Assembly: GCF_030680185.1 (NCBI RefSeq)
Contig: NZ_JAUXVZ010000055.1
Location: 124,001 to 188,000, forward strand
Source of the DNA: Phenylobacterium sp.
Lineage (GTDB): Bacteria; Pseudomonadota; Alphaproteobacteria; Caulobacterales; Caulobacteraceae
Direction: 5' to 3'
DNA: 64,000 nt
Below, piece by piece: positions 26,881-35,633 of the stretch. Numbering within the stretch: position 1 is the stretch's first letter; each line of letters starts with the position of its first letter. Below the pieces are notes generated by a model, which was not told the origin of the DNA, made no database searches, and worked only from the letters and a program-made list of their open reading frames with translations. The translations under genes and the position numbers were made by a program.

Positions 26881-28519
26881 AGACGGCCTCCTTGAAGGGT
26901 TCGACGCCGGTCCGGCGATAGGTGTCGAGGAAGCGCTCGCCATCCTGACGTTCGCGCAGATAGACCTCCACCAGGGTGTCGATGGCGGCGGCCACCTTGT
27001 CGTAAGGCAATGCCGGGCCGAGCATCTTGCCCACCGAGGCGTCTTCGGCGCCGGAGCCGCCCAGGGTCAGCTGGTAGAACTCCTCGCCCTTCTTATCGAC
27101 GCCCAGGATGCCGATGTGGCCCACATGGTGGTGGCCACAGGCGTTGATGCAGCCGCTGATCTTGATCTTCAGCTCGCCGATGGCCTCGGCCTTCTCCTGG
27201 TCGGCGAAGGTCTGGGCGATCTGCTGGGCCACGGGAATGGCCCGGGCGTTGGCCAGGGCGCAGTAGTCCAGCCCCGGACAGGCGATGATGTCGGAGATCA
27301 GGTTCACATTGGCGCTGGCCAGGCCCACGGCCTGCAGCCTGGCGAACACCTCGGGCACGTCATCCAGCCGGATGTGGGGCAGGACGAGGTTCTGCTCGTG
27401 CGTCACCCGGATGTCGTCCTGGCCATAGCGCTCGGCCAGGTCGGCCACCGCGTCCATCTGGTCCGACGTCGCATCGCCAGGGGTTTCGCCCACCGTCTTC
27501 AGCGAGATCTCGACGATGGTGTAGCCGGGCTTCTTGTGTTCCCGCAGATTGTTGCGGGAAAAGCGCGCCAGGGCCGGATCGGCCGCCTTGGCCGCCTCGA
27601 AGGTTTCCGACACCGCCGGCAGGGCTTCGAACGCGGTCTTGGCGAAGGCGCCGCGGATGCGGGCCAGCTCGGTATCGGGCAGGTCGCCCTCGGGGCCGAT
27701 CTTGGCCCATTCCTCGGCCACCTGGCGGGCGAACTCCTCGGCGCCGAGGGCGGCCACCAGGATCTTGATCCGGGCCTTGTAGAGATTGTCCCGGCGACCG
27801 TGGCGGTTATAGACCCGCAGGATCGCCTCCAGATACGAGAACAGCCGGTTGGCCGGCAGGAACTCGGTGATGGTCGGGCCGACATAGGGGGTGCGGCCCA
27901 GGCCGCCGCCGACGATCACCTCAAAGCCCAGCTGACCGTCGCGACCGCGGCGGATCATCAGGCCGATATCGTGGACCTTGGCCGCCGTGCGGTCCTTGGG
28001 CGCCGCGGTGATGGCGATCTTGAACTTGCGCGGCAGGAACGAGAATTCCGGGTGCAGGCTCGACCACTGGCGGATCGCCTCGGACCAGACCCGCGGATCG
28101 TCCAGCTCCTCGACCGTGGCGCCGGCATAGGGGTCGGACGTCACATTGCGGATGCAGTTGCCGCTGGTCTGGATGGCGTGCATGTCCACCTCGGCCAGAT
28201 GGTCGAGGATGTCGGGCGTATCCCGCAGCTTGATCCAGTGGAACTGCAGGTTCTGGCGGGTGGTGAAGTGGCCATAGCCGCGGTCATAGGTGCGGCCGAT
28301 ATAGGCCAGCTTGCGCATCTGGCGGGAATTCAGCGAGCCATAGGGCACGGCGATCCGCAGCATGTAGGCGTGCAGCTGCAGATAGAGGCCATTCATCAGG
28401 CGCAGGGGCTTGAACTGGTCTTCGCTCAGCTCGCCGGCCAGGCGGCGGCCCACCTGTTCGCGGAATTCGCGCGAGCGGTCGGCGACGATCTCTTTGTCGA
28501 GGGTGTCGTACTGGTACAT
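26864..28519 (-). CDS. cysI: Sulfite (or nitrite) reductase hemoprotein
   Basis: The 551-residue product has two ferredoxin-like/siroheme repeats. The cluster-siroheme cysteines are Cys414, Cys420, Cys457 and Cys461 (CPGLDYC and SGCINACGHH). Siroheme-contacting arginines occur in FTTRQNLQFHW. It reduces sulfite to sulfide by six electrons. Nitrite reductases share this fold, but the neighbouring cysH, cobA and DUF934 argue for sulfite. It starts 11 bases after the DUF2849 stop. There is no flavoprotein subunit in the operon. Confidence 0.93.
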   Translation of the reverse strand: MYQYDTLDKEIVADRSREFREQVGRRLAGELSEDQFKPLRLMNGLYLQLHAYMLRIAVPYGSLNSRQMRKLAYIGRTYDRGYGHFTTRQNLQFHWIKLRDTPDILDHLAEVDMHAIQTSGNCIRNVTSDPYAGATVEELDDPRVWSEAIRQWSSLHPEFSFLPRKFKIAITAAPKDRTAAKVHDIGLMIRRGRDGQLGFEVIVGGGLGRTPYVGPTITEFLPANRLFSYLEAILRVYNRHGRRDNLYKARIKILVAALGAEEFARQVAEEWAKIGPEGDLPDTELARIRGAFAKTAFEALPAVSETFEAAKAADPALARFSRNNLREHKKPGYTIVEISLKTVGETPGDATSDQMDAVADLAERYGQDDIRVTHEQNLVLPHIRLDDVPEVFARLQAVGLASANVNLISDIIACPGLDYCALANARAIPVAQQIAQTFADQEKAEAIGELKIKISGCINACGHHHVGHIGILGVDKKGEEFYQLTLGGSGAEDASVGKMLGPALPYDKVAAAIDTLVEVYLRERQDGERFLDTYRRTGVEPFKEAVYADAH

Positions 28520-28530
28520 CCCGCGCCTCC

Positions 28531-28890
28531 TTACTTACGCTTGATCAGGTTGACGCGACCGCTGGAGCGCGCGGCGCCGTCGGCGTGCATCAACGCCTCG
28601 ATCATCTCCCCGCCCTCGGCCTGCTTGCCGTGGGTCGGGTGGTTCGTGGGGCCTAGGGCCCGGATGCGCTCGCGATAGCTGAGCGGCGCCCACAGGCCGT
28701 CGGACTCCATCAGGTCGATCAGATAGGGATCGATCACGACAGTGGGTTGCGACTTGGCCTGGCCCTCGGCGAGCTCGGCGGCCGCAGCGTCGTCAAACAG
28801 GTCGGCGTCGGCGAAACGCTCGACCCATTTCCCGGCCTTCCAGAAGACGACATCGCCGTCGATCAGACGGTTGGCGGTCAGGGCCTTCAT
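28531..28890 (-). CDS. DUF2849 protein of the sulfur operon
   Basis: The 119-residue product begins MKALTANRLIDGDVVFWKAGKWVERFADAD, the DUF2849 opening, and contains VVIDPYLIDL and L-S-Y-R-E-R-I-R-A-L-G-P-T-N-H-P-T-H. The family occurs between cobA and cysI in many Alphaproteobacteria and has no assigned chemistry. The ATG at 28890 follows the cobA stop by 1 base. Confidence 0.88.
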   Translation of the reverse strand: MKALTANRLIDGDVVFWKAGKWVERFADADLFDDAAAAELAEGQAKSQPTVVIDPYLIDLMESDGLWAPLSYRERIRALGPTNHPTHGKQAEGGEMIEALMHADGAARSSGRVNLIKRK

Positions 28891-28891
28891 C

Positions 28892-29737
28892 TCACTTGCC
28901 TCCCAGCTCGACGGCGCGAGCCTCAATCTGTGTCACCAGGCCGGGTTCCCCCGACAGGGCCAGAGCCATCGATTCGCCGACGATCAGAAGCGCCGGACCT
29001 TTCAGAGCCGCGGCGGCCTCGGCCAGGCCAGAGAGGTCGGTGACGATGCGGCGCTCGTCGGCCCGGCTGGCGTTCTCGACTATAAGCGCCGGCGTGGCGG
29101 GGTTACGGCCGGCCTGTGTCAGCCTGCGGGCGATGCCTGCGGCCGTGGACACGCCCATGTAGATGACCACCGTCTGGTTCGGCTTGGCCAGGCTCTCCCA
29201 GTCCAGGTCGGGCTCCTCGCCCTTGGCCGCATGGCCGGTAACGAAAGTCACCGCCTGGGCCAGGCCGCGATGGGTCAGGGGCGCGCCGGCGCCGGCGCCG
29301 GCCGCCAGGGCCGCGGTGACGCCGGGCACGATCAGGCATTCGACGCCCGCCGCGCGGCAGGCCTCGAGCTCTTCGCCGCCGCGGCCGAAGATGAAGGGGT
29401 CTCCACCCTTCAGCCGCACCACCCTCAGCCCCTGCAGGGCGAAGGCGACCAACATCTTGTTGATCTCGTCCTGGGCGTAGGAGTGGCGAGACTTGCGCTT
29501 GGCGACGCTGATCCGCTGAGCGGCGGCCGGAGCCACGTCGAGGACTTCGTCGGAAACCAGGCCGTCATGGACCACCACATCGGCGCTCTCCAGCGCCTTC
29601 AGCGCCTTGAGGGTCAGAAGCTCGGGGTCGCCGGGACCCGCGCCCACCAGCCAGACCTGGCCAGCCGGACGCGCCGCAACGCCATCCAGGACCACCAGTC
29701 GGCCGTTTCGCTTCGATTGACGCTCGCCAGGAGCCAT
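28892..29737 (-). CDS. cobA: Uroporphyrinogen-III C-methyltransferase
   Basis: The 281-residue product has the SAM-binding opening VWLVGAGPGDPELLTLKAL (~25-43), VVRLKGGDPFIFGRGGEE (~108-125), VPGVTAALA and LTHRGLAQAVTFVTGH. This is the CobA/SUMT family without the CysG N-terminal oxidase/ferrochelatase domain. It dimethylates uroporphyrinogen III to precorrin-2, feeding siroheme for CysI. It heads the operon. The ATG at 29737 has CCTGGCGAGCG upstream; the frame extends further but without family similarity. Confidence 0.93.
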   Translation of the reverse strand: MAPGERQSKRNGRLVVLDGVAARPAGQVWLVGAGPGDPELLTLKALKALESADVVVHDGLVSDEVLDVAPAAAQRISVAKRKSRHSYAQDEINKMLVAFALQGLRVVRLKGGDPFIFGRGGEELEACRAAGVECLIVPGVTAALAAGAGAGAPLTHRGLAQAVTFVTGHAAKGEEPDLDWESLAKPNQTVVIYMGVSTAAGIARRLTQAGRNPATPALIVENASRADERRIVTDLSGLAEAAAALKGPALLIVGESMALALSGEPGLVTQIEARAVELGGK

Positions 29738-29776
29738 GGGTTTAGCTTCTCTAATACGCCTTGGCCTGGAATGGCG

Positions 29777-29802
29777 GCGGGGCGGGCCTGGGCCCGCCCC
29801 GC
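29777..29802. promoter_or_regulatory. Perfect 12-bp GC hairpin in the cobA / lysR divergent promoter region
   Basis: GCGGGGCGGGCC (29777-29788) and GGCCCGCCCCGC (29791-29802) are exact inverted copies with a 2-base gap, 39 bases upstream of the cobA start. It could be an operator, a leader hairpin of the sulfur operon or a terminator. No T-tract follows on either strand. Confidence 0.4.
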
Positions 29803-29910
29803 TTCCATCCGCCGACGAAAGGGCCGATACATCGCCGGACGCTTGCAAACTGGGGAAATACGCCCCACTTCGCAACCCAAGGAGTTCTGCCCGGGGGTTC
29901 AGGAAAACTC

Positions 29911-30879
29911 ATGGAACGACAGGCCGACCGGACCGGCGACCGCCGCCGCCTGCCGCCGCTGAACGCCCTGCGGGCTTTCGAGGCCGCGGCGCGTCACCTG
30001 AATTTCAGCCGCGCCGCCGAGGAACTTTCGGTGACGCCCGGCGCCGTGAGCCAGCAGATCCAGAACCTCGAGGACTATGTGGGCGCCGCGCTGTTCAAGC
30101 GCACGCACAAGGGGCTGCTGCTGACCGACGCCGCCCAGACCGCCCTGCCCGCCCTGCGCGAGGCCTTCGATCGCCTGGCCGAGGCCGCCTCACTGCTCAC
30201 CGCCCCAGTCGATGGCCGGCGCCTGACCATCACGGCCGCCCCCTCCTTCGCCGCCAAGTGGCTGGTGCCGCGCCTGGGCAAGTTCGAGGAAGCCCATCCC
30301 CAGGTCGATGTCTGGCTGTCGGCCGGCATGGAGCTGGTGGATCTGAGCGCCGGCGAGGTGGACCTGGCGATCCGCTACGGCTCGGGCCGCTATCCCGGCC
30401 TGGAGGTCACCTCGCTGATGAGCGAGACGGTGCTGGCCGTGGCCAGCCCCGACCTTCTGGCGCGCACGCCGCTCAATGATCCCGCCGACCTGGTGAACCA
30501 CATCCTGCTGCACGATGGCTCGGCCGAGCTGGACGCGTCCTGCCCCGACTGGGCCATGTGGCTGGCGGCCCGGGGCCTCAAGACGGTGGACGGGTCGCGC
30601 GGGCCACGGTTCAACCAGTCGAGCCTGGTGATCGAGGCCGCCGTCAATGGTCGCGGCGTGGCCCTGGCCAAGCGGACCCTGGCCCAGGCCGACCTTGAGG
30701 CCGGACGCCTGGTGGCGCCATTACAGATCGCCACGGCGGTGGACTTCGCCTATTACCTCGTCCATCCCAAGGCCAAGGGCCGGCTGCCGCAGGTCAAGGC
30801 GTTCGTCGCCTGGATCACCGCCGAGGCCGAGGCCCACGAGGCCGCCCTGCGCGCCATAGACAACGGAGCCGGCATCTAG
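29911..30879 (+). CDS. LysR-type regulator, GcvA-like
   Basis: The 322-residue product has an N-terminal winged helix (residues ~15-75, with NALRAFEAAARHLNFSRAA and TPGAVSQQIQNLE) and a LysR substrate-binding domain with the GcvA-type A-P-S-F-A-A-K-W-L-V-P-R-L opening. The GcvA group regulates amino-acid catabolism and beta-lactamase genes. It is divergent from the sulfur operon, and LysR members often control such a neighbour, but sulfur control normally belongs to CysB-type proteins, so regulation of cobA-cysH is only possible. The ATG at 29911 is preceded by CAGGAAAACTC. Confidence 0.88.
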   Translation: MERQADRTGDRRRLPPLNALRAFEAAARHLNFSRAAEELSVTPGAVSQQIQNLEDYVGAALFKRTHKGLLLTDAAQTALPALREAFDRLAEAASLLTAPVDGRRLTITAAPSFAAKWLVPRLGKFEEAHPQVDVWLSAGMELVDLSAGEVDLAIRYGSGRYPGLEVTSLMSETVLAVASPDLLARTPLNDPADLVNHILLHDGSAELDASCPDWAMWLAARGLKTVDGSRGPRFNQSSLVIEAAVNGRGVALAKRTLAQADLEAGRLVAPLQIATAVDFAYYLVHPKAKGRLPQVKAFVAWITAEAEAHEAALRAIDNGAGI

Positions 30880-30930
30880 CGATAGCCCCGGCGCCATGCG
30901 ACCAGAGTGCTGAATGCTGCCGAGTTTTGA

Positions 30931-31272
30931 ATGCTAGTTGAGATCGACGACCACAAGGCCCCGGCCGACTGCACCACCATGGCCGAGGTCCGCCAGGGGG
31001 TCGACGCCCTGGACCGCGCCCTGGTCAAGCTGCTGGCCGAGCGCCAGGACTTCATGGACGCCGCCGCCCGCATCAAGCCCCACCGCGGCGTGGTCCGCGA
31101 CGAGGCCCGCATCGAGGATGTGGTGGCCAAGGTGCGCGCCGCCGCCCGGGAGGCCGGCCTCTCCGAAGCCATCGCCGAGCCGGTCTGGCGCACGCTGGTG
31201 GACCGCTGCATCGCCTATGAGTTCGGCTCGTGGGACAAAAACCGTCAGCCCGACGGCGAGCCCCTGGCCTAG
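30931..31272 (+). CDS. Chorismate mutase, AroQ type
   Basis: The 113-residue product has the all-helical AroQ pattern: V-R-Q-G-V-D-A-L-D-R-A-L-V-K-L-L-A-E-R (~22-40), AARIKPHRGVVRDEARIEDV and a C-terminal W-R-T-L-V-D-R-C-I-A-Y-E. It converts chorismate to prephenate for Phe/Tyr synthesis in the cytoplasm as a monofunctional enzyme. It follows the LysR gene by 51 bases on the same strand. Confidence 0.88.
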   Translation: MLVEIDDHKAPADCTTMAEVRQGVDALDRALVKLLAERQDFMDAAARIKPHRGVVRDEARIEDVVAKVRAAAREAGLSEAIAEPVWRTLVDRCIAYEFGSWDKNRQPDGEPLA

Positions 31273-31308
31273 GCTTCAGCTGCAGTGAAGCCCGCAGGAA
31301 ACCCTGCG
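31272..31308. terminator. Two tandem stem-loops after chorismate mutase
   Basis: GGCTTCA-loop-TGAAGCC (31272-31292) is followed at once by CGCAGG-AAAC-CCTGCG (31293-31308). They lie between the chorismate mutase stop and the convergent tRNA, so they could stop transcripts from both sides. There is no long T-tract. Confidence 0.4.
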
Positions 31309-31340
31309 CGCCCAACTCACCACCAAGTCTTTGAAATAAT

Positions 31341-31416
<76 letters not shown>

Positions 31417-31505
31417 TCGCGTCGGACCCCGTGATCTGGGGTCTCGGCGAGGGCGCGGAACATAGCCAGATTTTGGGCCTTGGCAAGCGGGCGTGGGAGA
31501 GAAAG

Positions 31506-31862
31506 ATGGCGCGGCGTGATCTGACCGGGGCGGTGGACTTCGCCTATCTGGAATCCTACGCCGCCGGCGACCTCGTGGTGGTGCATGAGGTGCTGGAACT
31601 GTTCCGCCAGCAGGCAGGACTTTGGGCCCCGCTACTGACCCCCGGCGCCGAGGGTTGGCGCGACGCCGTCCACACCATCAAGGGGACCGCCCGCGGCATC
31701 GGCGCCCGGGATCTGGCCCAGGTCTGCGAGGAGGCGGAGGTCACCGGCGAGGGGCGTCTTGTGGCCGTGCGCGACGCCCTCGACCTCGCCCTGGCTGATG
31801 TGGCGGCCTATGTCCACGAGTTGATGCTGCAGTCCCTGAAGACGCCCAGCAACCGCGGCTGA
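31506..31862 (+). CDS. Hpt-domain phosphotransfer protein
   Basis: The 118-residue product is a single Hpt four-helix domain. The phospho-accepting His56 lies in H-T-I-K-G-T-A-R-G-I-G-A. Hpt proteins carry phosphate between receiver domains in multistep phosphorelays. It is convergent with the hybrid histidine kinase 10 bases away, whose C-terminal receiver could pass phosphate to it. That pairing is inference from position. AGAGAAAG provides a weak ribosome binding site before the ATG. Confidence 0.85.
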   Translation: MARRDLTGAVDFAYLESYAAGDLVVVHEVLELFRQQAGLWAPLLTPGAEGWRDAVHTIKGTARGIGARDLAQVCEEAEVTGEGRLVAVRDALDLALADVAAYVHELMLQSLKTPSNRG

Positions 31863-31872
31863 GCCTGGACGC

Positions 31873-33945
31873 TCAGGCGGCGACCTCGGTCTGGGTCCCT
31901 TCACCCACCCAGCGGTTGAGGCAGGCCTGAAGGGTTTCCAGATCGATGGGCTTGCCCACGCTGTCGACCATGCCAGCCTCGCGGGCGCGGGCGACCTGTT
32001 CGGGCATGACGTCGGCGCTCATGGCGATGATGGGCGTGCGGCTCGAGGGGCCATCCAGGGCGCGAATGGCCCGGGTCGCGGCCAGGCCGTCGACGCCTGG
32101 CATATGCACGTCCATGAGAATGGCGTCATAGGCGCCGGTGCGGGCGGCCTCGATCGCTTCGCGGCCGTCACAGGCCAGATCGACGCTGCAGCCCAGCAGG
32201 TTGAGCATCAGCACGCCGAGCTCGCGGTTCATCGGATGATCGTCCACCAACAGGATGTGGGCCGAGAGCGGGACAGCGGTCGCCTCCCGCTCCGCTGGAG
32301 CCTGGACCACCCGGGCGCGTTCGAGGGTCAGCTCCAGCCAGAAGGTCGAGCCGGCGCCAAGCTCGGACGAAACGCCCACCCGGCCTCCCATGGTCTCGAT
32401 CAAACCTTTGCAAATCGCCAGGCCCAGTCCGGAACCCCCATGCGTCCGGCTGACAGAGGAATCCACCTGGCTGAAGCGCTGAAACAGGACCGCGGCCGCC
32501 TCGGGAGCGATGCCCACACCGGTGTCCTCGACGCTGATCCGGACCTGGTCACGCTCGCCCTGTGGCGTGATCGCCAGCGTCAGGGTGACCGCGCCGGCGT
32601 CGGTGAACTTCACCGCATTGTTCAGATAGTTGAGCAGCACCTGGCAGAGGCGATGGTCGTCGCAAACATGGGCCCCCGCCCCTTCGCCCTGCACCTGCAT
32701 GGAGAGGGAAAGCCCCTTGCCGCGCGCCGCATCGGCGACGATCGCCAGGGCGTCCTCGCAGACCACCCGGAGGTCCACAGGCTTGGGATCGAGCTCAATC
32801 CGCCCGGCTTCGACCTTGGAGAAGTCCAGGATGTCATTGACCACGGTCAGCAGGGCGATGCCGGAACGTCGGATCAGATTGACGTGGTGGCGCGACGCGG
32901 CGCCGACGCCCTCATCCCGCTCCAGGATCTCGGCGAAGCCGATGATGGAGTTCAGGGGCGTGCGGATTTCATGGCTCATGGTGGCCAGGAAGTCGGACTT
33001 GGCGTGGGAGGCGGCTTCGGCCCTTTCCCGGGCGCGTTGGTGGCTGACCGAGCGGCGCAGGATCAGTTCGCGCAGCCGCTGCTGGTGATTGGCCATCAGG
33101 GCGGTGAGGATGCCGGTGGCGAACACCAGGCCGAAATAGACCTGGAACAGGGACACCTGCTCCTCAAGGCTGCGAACCTCGGCCAGGACGGCCGCACGGC
33201 TGCCCAACAGGCCCCCGGTCATCAGAATGGCCGCCGCCAGCATGACGGCCAGGGTCACCGCCTGCGGCCCGGCCCGCAAGCCCAGCACCGTCACCATGGG
33301 AAACAGGATAAGCAGGGCGATCGGCGCCAGCGGGGTGAACACCAGGATGATCAGGCCGCCAGCGGCCAAGGCGCCGACCAGCCCTTCGACCTGGCGCTCT
33401 GTCGGGGTTGAATCACGGCGCTTCTGGCAGATCAGGAGGATGGCCGGCAGCACCATGGCCATGCCCAGCAGCTTGGCTGCGAACCGGTTGACCAGCATCC
33501 CGTGGGAGACCTGCCCCTCGATCAGGTAAGCCCCGACCCCAAGCAGCAGCGTCGCCAGGAGCAGCACCGGCGCCAGCGCTAGAAAGATCAGCCGGGCGAA
33601 CCGGCCTGGCGTGGTGATCCGGACGGCGTTGAACCGATGGGCCAGGTGGGCGACGGCGGCGGCCTCGACCACGTTCAGCACGGCGTATCCGACAGCGGCG
33701 TACAGCGGATGGCCAAAGCCGAGAATGACCGCGACCTGGAGGACGAACCCGGCCCCCAGACAGGCCCAGGCCCAACGGGCCGGCAGCAACAGGAGCGCGG
33801 CGATGACGAAGGCGTTGGCGGTCCAGATCGTCCCGACCCCGGCCAGCTCACGCAGCACATTGGTCAGCCACAGATTGGCGACATAGAGGACGCAGAGCGT
33901 CGCTGCGATGACGAGCAGGCGCTTCTGTCGCGAGATGCCTGACAA
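31873..33945 (-). CDS. Hybrid sensor histidine kinase with MASE1-like membrane sensor and receiver
   Basis: The ~690-residue product has eight or so N-terminal membrane segments of MASE1 type (~residues 10-290). A HisKA domain with His325 in SHEIRTPLNSIIGF follows, then a HATPase domain with GGSGLGLAICKGLIE and a C-terminal receiver with Asp612 in ILMDVHMPGVDG. It senses a signal in or at the inner membrane and phosphorylates its own receiver. I take the TTG at 33945 (GGGGGCGGCC upstream) as start; a GTG at 33990 is the alternative. The Hpt protein next door is the likely partner; no separate output regulator is adjacent. Confidence 0.88.
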   Translation of the reverse strand: MSGISRQKRLLVIAATLCVLYVANLWLTNVLRELAGVGTIWTANAFVIAALLLLPARWAWACLGAGFVLQVAVILGFGHPLYAAVGYAVLNVVEAAAVAHLAHRFNAVRITTPGRFARLIFLALAPVLLLATLLLGVGAYLIEGQVSHGMLVNRFAAKLLGMAMVLPAILLICQKRRDSTPTERQVEGLVGALAAGGLIILVFTPLAPIALLILFPMVTVLGLRAGPQAVTLAVMLAAAILMTGGLLGSRAAVLAEVRSLEEQVSLFQVYFGLVFATGILTALMANHQQRLRELILRRSVSHQRARERAEAASHAKSDFLATMSHEIRTPLNSIIGFAEILERDEGVGAASRHHVNLIRRSGIALLTVVNDILDFSKVEAGRIELDPKPVDLRVVCEDALAIVADAARGKGLSLSMQVQGEGAGAHVCDDHRLCQVLLNYLNNAVKFTDAGAVTLTLAITPQGERDQVRISVEDTGVGIAPEAAAVLFQRFSQVDSSVSRTHGGSGLGLAICKGLIETMGGRVGVSSELGAGSTFWLELTLERARVVQAPAEREATAVPLSAHILLVDDHPMNRELGVLMLNLLGCSVDLACDGREAIEAARTGAYDAILMDVHMPGVDGLAATRAIRALDGPSSRTPIIAMSADVMPEQVARAREAGMVDSVGKPIDLETLQACLNRWVGEGTQTEVAA

Positions 33946-34076
33946 GGCCGCCCCCTTCTGAATGATCGGCAGGGCGCGACCGTATGACACAGGCCGTCAA
34001 TCAAAGCTTAAGCCTAACGGACGGCGTGCGCGGCCATCGCAGGTCCGGCGGCCCAGAATCGCGGCAGGATGCCGCC

Positions 34077-35621
34077 ATGCCTTCGCCGCCGCGCCCTTCC
34101 CCATCGGCTCTCCGCGCCCGGGCGGCGCGTCTGGAGCGCGAGGGTGACCTGACCGGCGCGCTCACCGCCTATGAGAGCGCGCTCGCGGCCGCGCCTCATG
34201 ACGTCGATATTCTGGCCGCCCTCGCCCAGATCGCCGAACGCCTGGGCATGATGGCGCCGGCCGAAGGGCTGTGGCGCCAGGCCTGCGCGCTGGCGCCCGA
34301 CAGCCTGCAGGCCCAGGACGGCCGCGCCCGGGCCTTGCGCGAGCTCGGGCGCTATGACGAGGCCATCGCCGTCCTACAGGCCGCGATCGAAGCCAACCCC
34401 ACCGAGGCGCGGCTCTGGAACAGCGTCGGCGTGACGCTCAGCCAGCAGGGACAGACCGAGACCGCCCTGACCTTCTATGACGAGGCCCTGCGGCTGGACC
34501 CGCGGCTGGCCACGGCGGCCTATAACCGCGCCTGCGCCCGGTTCGACCTGGGCGCGCTGGAGACCGCGCAGACCGACTTCATCATGGCCGGCAAGCTCGC
34601 CCGCAAGCCCGCAGACGCCGCCATGATCACCTTCGCCGCCGCCACCCTGGCCCTGGCCCGGGGCGACCTCGCGGCCGGCTGGGAGGGCTATGAGGCCAGG
34701 CTGTCGCCCCACCGGCCCAAGCCCGTCGTGTTCGAGGCGCCAGGCCGCCGCTGGACGCCGAACCTGCCGCTCGCCGGCAAGCGCCTGCTGGTCCTCGCCG
34801 AGCAGGGGTTGGGCGACGAGCTGCTGTTCGCCAGCCTGCTGCCGGACGTCTTCGACGCCCTGGGGCCTGAGGGCCGCCTGACCCTGGCCGTGGAGCCGCG
34901 CCTCGTCGACCTCTTCGCTCGCAGCTTTCCCCAGGCCGTGGTTCTTCCCCACCGGACCGAGCCGGTCAGCGGGCGGGTGCGGCGCAGCGCTGGCGACCTG
35001 GCCGATCCCCGGGCCATCGATCTCTGGGCGCCGCTGGCCTCCCTGCCCCGCCGGTTTCGCGGCGCGATCGCGGACTTTCCTGAGCGCCCGGGCTTTCTTG
35101 TCCCCGATCCCCGGCGGGTGGACCACTGGCATCGGTGGCTGGGGGATGGCCCGCCCGCGGTCGGCCTGACCTGGCGCAGCGGCAATCTGCTTGGGGACCG
35201 GCGGCGTCAGTATCCGCCGATGGCCTCATGGAAGCCCGTGCTCCAGGCCGGCGAAACCCGGCTGGTGAACATCCAGTACGACGTGCGGCCCGACGAGTTG
35301 GAGGCCCTGACCGCGCTGGGCGGGCGCCCCCTGCTCGAGCCTCCGGGCGTGGACCTGAAGAACGACATCGACGACCTGGCCGCCCTGTGCGCCGCCCTCG
35401 ATCTGGTGGTCAGCGTCTCCAACGCCACGGGTCAGTTGGCCGGCGCCTGCGGGGCGCCGACCGTCATGCTGTGCGTGCCCGCCGCCTGGCCGCGCCTGGG
35501 ACAGGAGTCCTATCCCTGGCATCCCACGATCTCGCCCGTGGCCCCGCGGGTTTTCGGCGAATGGGACCCGGCCATGGCGCAGGCCGCCGAGCTGGTGGCA
35601 GCGCTGACGGCGCACCGGTAA
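34077..35621 (+). CDS. TPR protein with glycosyltransferase-like C-terminal domain
   Basis: The 514-residue product has four to five TPR units in residues ~15-215 (for example RALRELGRYDEAIAVLQAAIE and FYDEALRLDPRLATAAYNRA). A C-terminal GT41/GT-B-like domain follows, with LLVLAEQGLGDELLFASLLP (~240-260) and VVSVSNATGQLAGACGAPT (~443-462). Proteins of this build are common in Alphaproteobacteria and are often linked to flagellin or surface glycosylation, although O-GlcNAc-type activity is unproven for this group. It stands alone. The ATG at 34077 is preferred over an in-frame GTG 93 bases earlier. Confidence 0.8.
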   Translation: MPSPPRPSPSALRARAARLEREGDLTGALTAYESALAAAPHDVDILAALAQIAERLGMMAPAEGLWRQACALAPDSLQAQDGRARALRELGRYDEAIAVLQAAIEANPTEARLWNSVGVTLSQQGQTETALTFYDEALRLDPRLATAAYNRACARFDLGALETAQTDFIMAGKLARKPADAAMITFAAATLALARGDLAAGWEGYEARLSPHRPKPVVFEAPGRRWTPNLPLAGKRLLVLAEQGLGDELLFASLLPDVFDALGPEGRLTLAVEPRLVDLFARSFPQAVVLPHRTEPVSGRVRRSAGDLADPRAIDLWAPLASLPRRFRGAIADFPERPGFLVPDPRRVDHWHRWLGDGPPAVGLTWRSGNLLGDRRRQYPPMASWKPVLQAGETRLVNIQYDVRPDELEALTALGGRPLLEPPGVDLKNDIDDLAALCAALDLVVSVSNATGQLAGACGAPTVMLCVPAAWPRLGQESYPWHPTISPVAPRVFGEWDPAMAQAAELVAALTAHR

Positions 35622-35633
35622 GGCGCCATTCGC

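Noticed and set aside
26768..28678. Plus-strand open frame of 636 codons
   Set aside because: It is the antisense of cysI. The minus-strand protein has all siroheme and cluster cysteines, while the plus frame has repetitive Gly/His/Gln-rich composition typical of GC-rich shadow frames.
32104..33411. Plus-strand open frame of 435 codons
   Set aside because: It is antisense to the MASE1 hybrid kinase, which has all kinase and receiver motifs.
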